From contig NZ_CP019980.1 of the NCBI RefSeq assembly GCF_002982115.1, forward strand, positions 3,356,001 to 3,420,000: 64,000 nucleotides of DNA, given 5' to 3'. Source of the DNA: Lysinibacillus sphaericus (GTDB lineage Bacteria; Bacillota; Bacilli; Bacillales_A; Planococcaceae). A program made the translations under genes and the position numbers. The notes beneath the pieces are model-generated. The model was given only the letters and a program-made list of their open reading frames with translations, searched no databases and was not told where the DNA came from. Below are positions 60,401 to 64,000 of the stretch, one piece after another (position 1 is the first letter of the stretch; every line of letters starts with the position of its first letter).

Positions 60401-61977
60401 ACTACCTCACTAATAGTCAGTCCCATTTTTTCAAAAACCATTGAAATAATGTCGTTTTTAAAGTCCTTAAATTCTTCTATATCCTTGTTATTTTCAAAGT
60501 CCATTTGTGTTTTTATAAAAACAATCACTTTCTCATTGTCATTTTCCTGCTTTGTTCCATTGCATACTGCACACTGTTGGTGCTTTGTATTATGCAAATG
60601 TTTATTTATTAGTTCTTCAATCTGTGCGCACGAGACTTTTTTCCCGTTGGCTACAACAAGTTCTTTTTCTCTTCCAATAATGATAAGATTGTTATCTTGA
60701 ATAAATCCTATATCCCCTGTACATAACCATTTCTCTTCAAAAAATACTTTATCGGTCGCTTCTGAATCTTGATAATAACCTGCTGTAATACAAGGACCAC
60801 TTGCACAAATTTGTCCTAAATGCCCTTCTGGGAGCTCTTGGAAGTTATCATCGCGGATACTAAGTTGTACAGTTTCCAAAGGCGTACCCATTTCAAGAAA
60901 TACATTATCTGCTGTTTCGCCATCCGCTAATTCCCTACACTGCACTTTGTCACCAATCACAAGCTTATCGTTTGTAATTTCGAATGTTCTAGCATGCTTT
61001 CCTAATCTATTTGCGGTTAACATAATTGTCGCTTCAGTCAATCCATATAGCGGATAAACCTTATCTATAGAAAACCCATAAGCATTTACTTCGTTACAGA
61101 ATTCTTTGTATAATGCTTGACTAACCGACTCCCCACCTAAAAACATGCTATCTACACAGGACAAATCCCATTTAAAGTTTTTCTCCGAATTCATATAAAC
61201 ATTATTAAAATGCTTCAATGCGAATGGCAGTGAACCAATTCTAGTTGCGCGATATTCATTAATGGTTTCCGCCCAAATTAACGGCTGATTCATGTACAAT
61301 TTAGTAGAAAGCAGGCATTGATCTGCGCCCGCCATTAATGGTACAAGGTGGAATATGACTAAACCATAACAATGTGTTAATGGTGTCCATGATAAAAACT
61401 TATCATTTTCATCTATTGCATAATGTTTAACAAAGCCATATACGTTAGCAGCCACATTGGATTTGCTAATCATTACCCCTTTTGGCGTGCCCGTTGTTCC
61501 AGAAGAATATAAAATATATAGGATATCTTCTGGTGAAGTTTGATACTCTACATTCAGATTATTCGGACACTTTAAAATCTCAGTATAGAAGTCCTGAAGG
61601 CATAGCACTTTCCCTTTGTCCTTATCCTGTTCACTATCACTGACGATAATTGGATGAACCGACTTTTCCAATACATGTGTTAAAAGACTATCGACATTAC
61701 TATTTTTACTTGCATCAATCGGAACAGCGATATAGCCTCCTATTGCACACGCCCAAAATGAATATAAAAAGAGCTCTAGATTTTCACACCGAATAATGAC
61801 TTCTGCATTTCTGCTAACACCTTGCTTTTTAAATATTTCAGAAACATAAAAACTTCTATTCCATAGTTCTCTGTATGAAATAAATTTTTTATCCTCTTTT
61901 GAAAGGACAATTGTAATTCCTTTATCTGTTTTACTAAGTTTTTTTAGTGCTCCTAATATATCATCTGTTTTTTTCAT
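54484..61977 (-). CDS. Loading PKS: fatty acyl ligase-ACP-KS-AT-DH-KR-ACP (2497 aa)
   Basis: AL (1-545; YSSGTTGTPKG, the WTPLTHCYGLVIFHLVPLMAG pattern in part as in MycA; K538 in NSGKAFRR) adenylates a fatty acid for the adjoining ACP (575-650; S611 in GIVSI). KS (670-1100; C845 in TACSSTL); AT (1205-1510; S1301 in GHSIGE, HAFH 1401-1404, malonyl-type); DH (1575-1870; H1607, with K in place of the Gly of HxxxGxxxxP, and D1776-Q1780); KR (1880-2340; TGGTGALG, S2247, Y2260; LND where B-type KRs have LDD); ACP (2390-2465; S2427 in GADSL). An acidic C-terminal tail is probably a docking element. Expected output: 2-enoyl-ACP. GGGGAGGG precedes the ATG; about 72 bp follow ETF alpha. Confidence 0.95.
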   Translation of the reverse strand: MKKTDDILGALKKLSKTDKGITIVLSKEDKKFISYRELWNRSFYVSEIFKKQGVSRNAEVIIRCENLELFLYSFWACAIGGYIAVPIDASKNSNVDSLLTHVLEKSVHPIIVSDSEQDKDKGKVLCLQDFYTEILKCPNNLNVEYQTSPEDILYILYSSGTTGTPKGVMISKSNVAANVYGFVKHYAIDENDKFLSWTPLTHCYGLVIFHLVPLMAGADQCLLSTKLYMNQPLIWAETINEYRATRIGSLPFALKHFNNVYMNSEKNFKWDLSCVDSMFLGGESVSQALYKEFCNEVNAYGFSIDKVYPLYGLTEATIMLTANRLGKHARTFEITNDKLVIGDKVQCRELADGETADNVFLEMGTPLETVQLSIRDDNFQELPEGHLGQICASGPCITAGYYQDSEATDKVFFEEKWLCTGDIGFIQDNNLIIIGREKELVVANGKKVSCAQIEELINKHLHNTKHQQCAVCNGTKQENDNEKVIVFIKTQMDFENNKDIEEFKDFKNDIISMVFEKMGLTISEVVPVEDIPKTNSGKAFRRGLTEKYNAGTYETILNNLNYSKKSQMVNTEKTRYSRNSIAKKIVTYIESRFDVKVLAHDIPFSEYGIVSINIPSFIENLNKEFNVNILVADIFKYFTIYDLSEHIYSLVNLEEKQRSLGNMNEEQHMQDKIAIVGMSCRFPGGANSIDEYWNLLVNGVDGVCDVPENRWEIEKYYDEDKTVPGKMYCKKGGFLNINIDEFDAGFFNISPKEAAALDPQQRMLLELTWEAFENANMDITKYNGSNTGVYVGMSNNEYNLAQLYSGELSTIGAYALTGSCMSTACGRVSYTFGFEGPCITVDTACSSTLSALHLACTAMQAGEADMQIVAGVNLMESPTTNIGFSKLQATSVDGHSKAFDEAANGYGRGEGGGVLILKKLSDAIKDQDEILGIIRGTGINQDGKSNGLTAPNGEAQEKLIEKTLMHASMDPHDVDFVEMHGTGTKLGDPIEVHAVGATYGKNRSKNNLLKIGSVKSNIGHLEAAAGVASIIKVLLSMKHNMIPANLHFHTPNPFIDWEGANVEVISEHASWKKEDGLRAAAINGFGFGGSNAHTIIEEYKNEDFGKNETNIQDGIDYILKISAKSKKSLNELIEQYYNLIANSSDNELEDIIYTANLGRADLEYRFAVCGSNRKMIAERLESYLKDGYAEGVFENIDKHQLMQKDRKVVFMFTGQGSQYLNMGKLLYDSNAVFKQAFDTCDRLFKPYLLKSIADLIYGENAEEQVIEKTVYAQPLIFAVEYALYKLWESYGVKPEVVMGHSIGEYPAAVVAGIMTLEDAIKLVSIRGRLMDAAPGKGKMATVFADKAKVQKLLTGFQETVCIAAHNAEETCVISGMAEDIEKVVEKAKMEGMRVQELKVSHAFHSMLMEPILDDFHLIAKELDYKESKVKFVSSLYAKELEEGQILDGDYWTSHIREKVDFFGAVTSIDKKENYLLLEVGSNRVLAALCKLIFEDERVIASTLNMKKEDKVQLANEIALLYVTGVDVDWSNITFAGKTNWNKVKLPNYPYEKNKYWMDLKYDRASESINAEDYHNILGQRIDLPSMSDAVVFQRKFTALEPYFMREHVIFKTAISPAAAHMAMILSAVKEIGNAKSCVLSKVDFRVPLAATDDEEKQVQICLEKEDNDYKFNIVSRDFNSKYDKWLMHAKGNVCMQDEYEFSEMTANMDDYKRLSYEENIENSIYYFMSKSGFELGEGFQRIKRISYGEDECVCVVEPLKTIPYFKDYVLYPGTIDSIFQTGIALVLEKLKERTNVNEDGNKTVIPYYLEKLTFNYRESDQLWCYSKSTVKNDITYADVIVYNEKGEVLMKIDNLMAKITESESLLQEMSSANKLYYHTDWVQTDAIRKLEELPVNKQYLLIADEAIAAASLKENMEKHHLNTICVLHGDEFLKKNTHDYTINQDNKEEWSKLLADVCKDSGKKNLNIIYCTTKDSVPNLANNKVNYRAIKALHYLVQVMNEEGYTQGSKIKIVTKDVQKLRHEKKLNLSGSMVWGLAKVMSIEYPEIFGGIIDTDEITFYENSDFIHEVLGDSVQEVCFRENERYVGRLIAHADYLKKGLEKNKKIVLKEEASYLITGGTGALGLAYAEQLVNAGAKNLILISRREPSEHAKVAIQKLIDKAVQVKIVHADVCNDESLIKALDDIQFTMPPIRGVVHAAGVLNDKMLIDLNWEDFEKVMNPKVVGTLNVFNAIDKETLDFFMMLSSITSVIGNMGQGNYAAANHFMNSFATYMNMNKLPGYTFCWGPWNESGMAADNDAISSTMARMGMKTFSKGQGQSIINDFMDQPYENLVIADIEWNTLVKSLETAAGKTEFLSKLVSEKDLHVDIVQDEKDNFLETLMSLSGEGQNELLIEKLQSICGKIMGFDHNQVLSIDKAFQEQGADSLMIFSMRTAINKLLGIDVNVSVFFNYPTIVKLSDYLLSEVLILENENMGELEEQSENIDDLLSEIDKLTI

Positions 61978-62049
61978 TCCATTCCCTCCCCTATCAAACC
62001 TTCTAAAAGCTTTTTATGTCTTATAAAACGCTAAGTACATCTCTTGTAC

Positions 62050-63024
62050 CTATCCTTCAGCCATTTTTTCTAATTCAGCCAGTACTGCCTCCACATCATC
62101 TACGATAGCGTAATCCGCATATTCGAATATGGGTGCATTTTTATCTTTATTGATGGCAACGATTATTTCAGCATTTTTAACGCCAATCATATGTTGGCTA
62201 GCGCCCGATACACCGAATCCTACATAAATAGGTGAAGCCAGCATTTTCCCAGACTGACCAATCATTCTCTCTTTTTCAATATATCCCGCTTCAACGACTG
62301 CTCGGGTTCCAACTATTCCAACATGTAGTTTATTTGCAATTTGGCAAATTTTTTCAAAAGTATCTTGATTTTTAACTCCTCTACCAATACAAAAAACTTT
62401 ATTTAAATTGTTCATCTCTTTCTTGTCGAACTTTTCTATTCGCTCTAGAACACCCCATGAATTGGACAACTTCTCCATATCATCATCGTATGTAACTTCC
62501 TCTATCATTCCACTACATTGCCCAGCCTTCATTTGTTTTGCAAAGATGTCTTTTTTCACAGTTGCGATGATAAATTCGCCATTAGAACAATTGTTTTTGG
62601 CAATTGTCACACTATTAAAGGCAGTTCTCAAAAAAGACAGTTCGTTATTTTCATCAAATTGAATATCAGTACAACCTGCTATAAGCCCGACCTCAAATCT
62701 GGCAGATAATATCGATGCCGTTATTTTTCCATTGCTAGATTCCGGAACCAATATGACTTTTGGGATGCGTGTCTTTATCATATTTGAGATTATATTTGTA
62801 AAATATGTCATATCAAATGGCTCGTTTTGTCTACAGATCACTATATTGTCTGCTCCATATTGAAAGAACTTATCAAGTTGCTCACTATCCTTATGTCCAA
62901 CACATAATACTGTTACCTTATAGTTGCATTGATTACTGAGACTACTAGCTTTTGTGATGACCTGTAATATATTTTCATCGTCGTATTCTTGAAAATCACA
63001 TATGATAACAATTTCTTTTTCCAT
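62050..63024 (-). CDS. etfA: Electron transfer flavoprotein alpha subunit
   Basis: 324 aa. N-terminal domain as in ETF alpha, and the C-terminal FAD domain with GTRAVVEAGYI, MIGQSGKMLASPIYVGFGVSGA (in part), QHMIGVKNAEIIVAINKD and APIFEYADYAIV. Carries electrons from an acyl-CoA dehydrogenase to the quinone pool in beta-oxidation. Here, directly after ETF beta and an acyl-CoA dehydrogenase and ahead of a fatty-acid-loading PKS, it is more likely dedicated to oxidising a substrate of this pathway (inference). Confidence 0.93.
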   Translation of the reverse strand: MEKEIVIICDFQEYDDENILQVITKASSLSNQCNYKVTVLCVGHKDSEQLDKFFQYGADNIVICRQNEPFDMTYFTNIISNMIKTRIPKVILVPESSNGKITASILSARFEVGLIAGCTDIQFDENNELSFLRTAFNSVTIAKNNCSNGEFIIATVKKDIFAKQMKAGQCSGMIEEVTYDDDMEKLSNSWGVLERIEKFDKKEMNNLNKVFCIGRGVKNQDTFEKICQIANKLHVGIVGTRAVVEAGYIEKERMIGQSGKMLASPIYVGFGVSGASQHMIGVKNAEIIVAINKDKNAPIFEYADYAIVDDVEAVLAELEKMAEG

Positions 63025-63047
63025 TCAACGTTCATCCTTCATGCAGG

Positions 63048-63818
63048 TTATCGTTTACTATTGTGTGCCTTATCTGTTACTAAGTTATAGATTAAAATCG
63101 CTTTTTCTTGTGCCGTTTCTTCTATAAATAGCTTTTTCTGTTTTGCTTCTTTTTGAACATGCCATTCTTTCACCTTTACACTAGCAAAACCACACTTTTC
63201 TACATCAACAGCTAAATCAGTAGCATTCCATACAAGGATCTCTTTTTTTCTTGCTTTTTTTAATGCTAGTAAATTGATTAAAGGCTGCGTAACTACATAA
63301 TCGTAAAAAGAAATAACAGCGGGTGGTTTCAATCTCCCAATAATTGTTTCAGTGTCTTTTACTTGTTTTAGCTGAATTGCTGAAGCCTCATTCCCTAAAA
63401 TCTCAGCTATATCAGTTAAACAATAATAGTTAAGACGTTCTCCTATGCCATATACTGCTTGTCCAACTTCTCCATCACTACTTCGTCTTCCACATGCTAC
63501 AAAATCCACATCTTCTATTTTTTTGATTGCCTGTACTAAAATGTATGAAGTAGCGACTGTATCCGAACCTTCGAATAGCTCATCATTTAATAGAATGGCT
63601 TTATCTGCTCCTAAAGCAATAGCCTTTTGAAGCAATCCTTTTGTACTGTGATTACCCATACAAAGACAGATAATTGTGCAATCAATCGATTTTTTTAATT
63701 CTATAAATTGTTGTAATGCATATAAGTCATATGGATTTATAATAAAGTCCTCTGTTCGTAATTCATTTGGAAACATCTCTTCAGCTTTGATTGGTTTTAA
63801 ACATACTACAACTTTCAT
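63048..63818 (-). CDS. etfB: Electron transfer flavoprotein beta subunit
   Basis: 256 aa. Opens MKVVVCLKPIK; INPYDLYALQQFIELK and GADKAILLNDELFEGSDTVATSYIL (in part) follow the ETF beta fold, and GRRSSDGEVGQ is the nucleotide-binding segment. ATG 63818 has AAGGAG 5 nt upstream; a GTG six bases earlier is inside that site. Partner of ETF alpha, 23 bp downstream. Confidence 0.92.
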   Translation of the reverse strand: MKVVVCLKPIKAEEMFPNELRTEDFIINPYDLYALQQFIELKKSIDCTIICLCMGNHSTKGLLQKAIALGADKAILLNDELFEGSDTVATSYILVQAIKKIEDVDFVACGRRSSDGEVGQAVYGIGERLNYYCLTDIAEILGNEASAIQLKQVKDTETIIGRLKPPAVISFYDYVVTQPLINLLALKKARKKEILVWNATDLAVDVEKCGFASVKVKEWHVQKEAKQKKLFIEETAQEKAILIYNLVTDKAHNSKR

Positions 63819-63830
63819 GAGCACTCCTTA

Positions 63831-64000
63831 TCACATATATCTTGCATTGGCCATATTATAAATTGTATTTTTTTGCATTTCATTTGTGCCTGAATAAATA
63901 CTGCTTGCCAGGGCATCCCTTAGCTCTCGTTCCATTTCATACTCTTTTGTATATCCATATGCACCAAAAATTTGCATTGCATCTCTACACGTTTTTATGT
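63831..64000 (-). CDS. Acyl-CoA dehydrogenase, C-terminal end (gene runs off the right edge)
   Basis: The last 55 or so codons are present, ending in TGA at 63831. The translation contains DAMQIFGAYGYTKEYEMER, then RDALASSIYSGTNEMQKNTI, the classical FAD-contacting end of the family. 13 bp separate it from ETF beta. It would desaturate an acyl chain, feeding electrons to the adjacent ETF. Whether the substrate is acyl-CoA or acyl-ACP cannot be seen here. Confidence 0.88.
   Translation of the reverse strand, partial: IKTCRDAMQIFGAYGYTKEYEMERELRDALASSIYSGTNEMQKNTIYNMANARYM

Noticed and set aside
25388-64000. Identity with the iturin/mycosubtilin cluster
   Set aside because: Ligase and aminotransferase are shared, but here the first PKS module carries DH and KR, the aminotransferase is a separate protein, KS-AT modules alternate with NRPS modules, and there is no fused thioesterase.

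Overview
The window (about 36-38% GC by eye) has the gene content and order of a Bacillaceae/Planococcaceae chromosome, most like Lysinibacillus. The left 25 kb is conserved housekeeping sequence. The right 39 kb is a secondary-metabolite island read entirely on the minus strand. Assignment to genus is inference from synteny and protein family resemblance; no search was run.

Positions 1-8.3 kb hold the Bacillus drm-xerD-fur-spoIIM-nudF-yqkF-yqkE-yqkD neighbourhood: partial deoB, xerD, fur, a membrane protein in the spoIIM position, nudF, an aldo/keto reductase with a VanZ-like gene, yqkE, a thiolase, a membrane-anchored alpha/beta hydrolase and luxS. Positions 8.4-20 kb hold the lexA/yneA/yneB/ynzC/tkt/sirA/yneF group. 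It is interrupted between tkt and sirA by a complete cell-envelope stress operon liaIH-liaFSR (no liaG) and a lipoprotein gene. lexA and yneA diverge over four SOS-box-like sites. Positions 20-25 kb carry an acetyltransferase, a class I glutamine amidotransferase, a prepilin peptidase, a DUF2339 membrane protein, an isolated holin-like gene and a 33-codon ORF.

From 25.4 kb to the right edge is a hybrid fatty-acid-loading PKS/NRPS cluster that continues past the window. In transcription order it has: acyl-CoA dehydrogenase (C-terminal end only), ETF beta and alpha; a 2497-aa protein (fatty acyl ligase-ACP-KS-AT-DH-KR-ACP); a KS-AT protein; an ACP-aminotransferase protein; a small membrane protein; a 3563-aa protein (C-A-PCP-KS-AT-ACP-C-A-PCP-KS); a 1921-aa protein (degenerate AT-ACP-C-A-PCP-terminal C-like); a CPBP-like membrane protein; a type II thioesterase; an MFS exporter; an ABC permease/ATPase pair; and an Sfp-type phosphopantetheinyl transferase. 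A strong terminator closes the island at about 25.35 kb.

Read colinearly (inference), a fatty acid is adenylated and loaded on an ACP, then extended once to an enoyl chain and again to a beta-keto chain. The keto group is transaminated to a beta-amine, as in the mycosubtilin/iturin pathway. The chain then passes through three amino-acid modules alternating with two unreduced malonyl extensions. No thioesterase domain is fused at the end; the last domain is condensation-like. The expected product is a beta-amino lipopeptide with two ketide-extended residues. I do not recognise the whole architecture as a described pathway.
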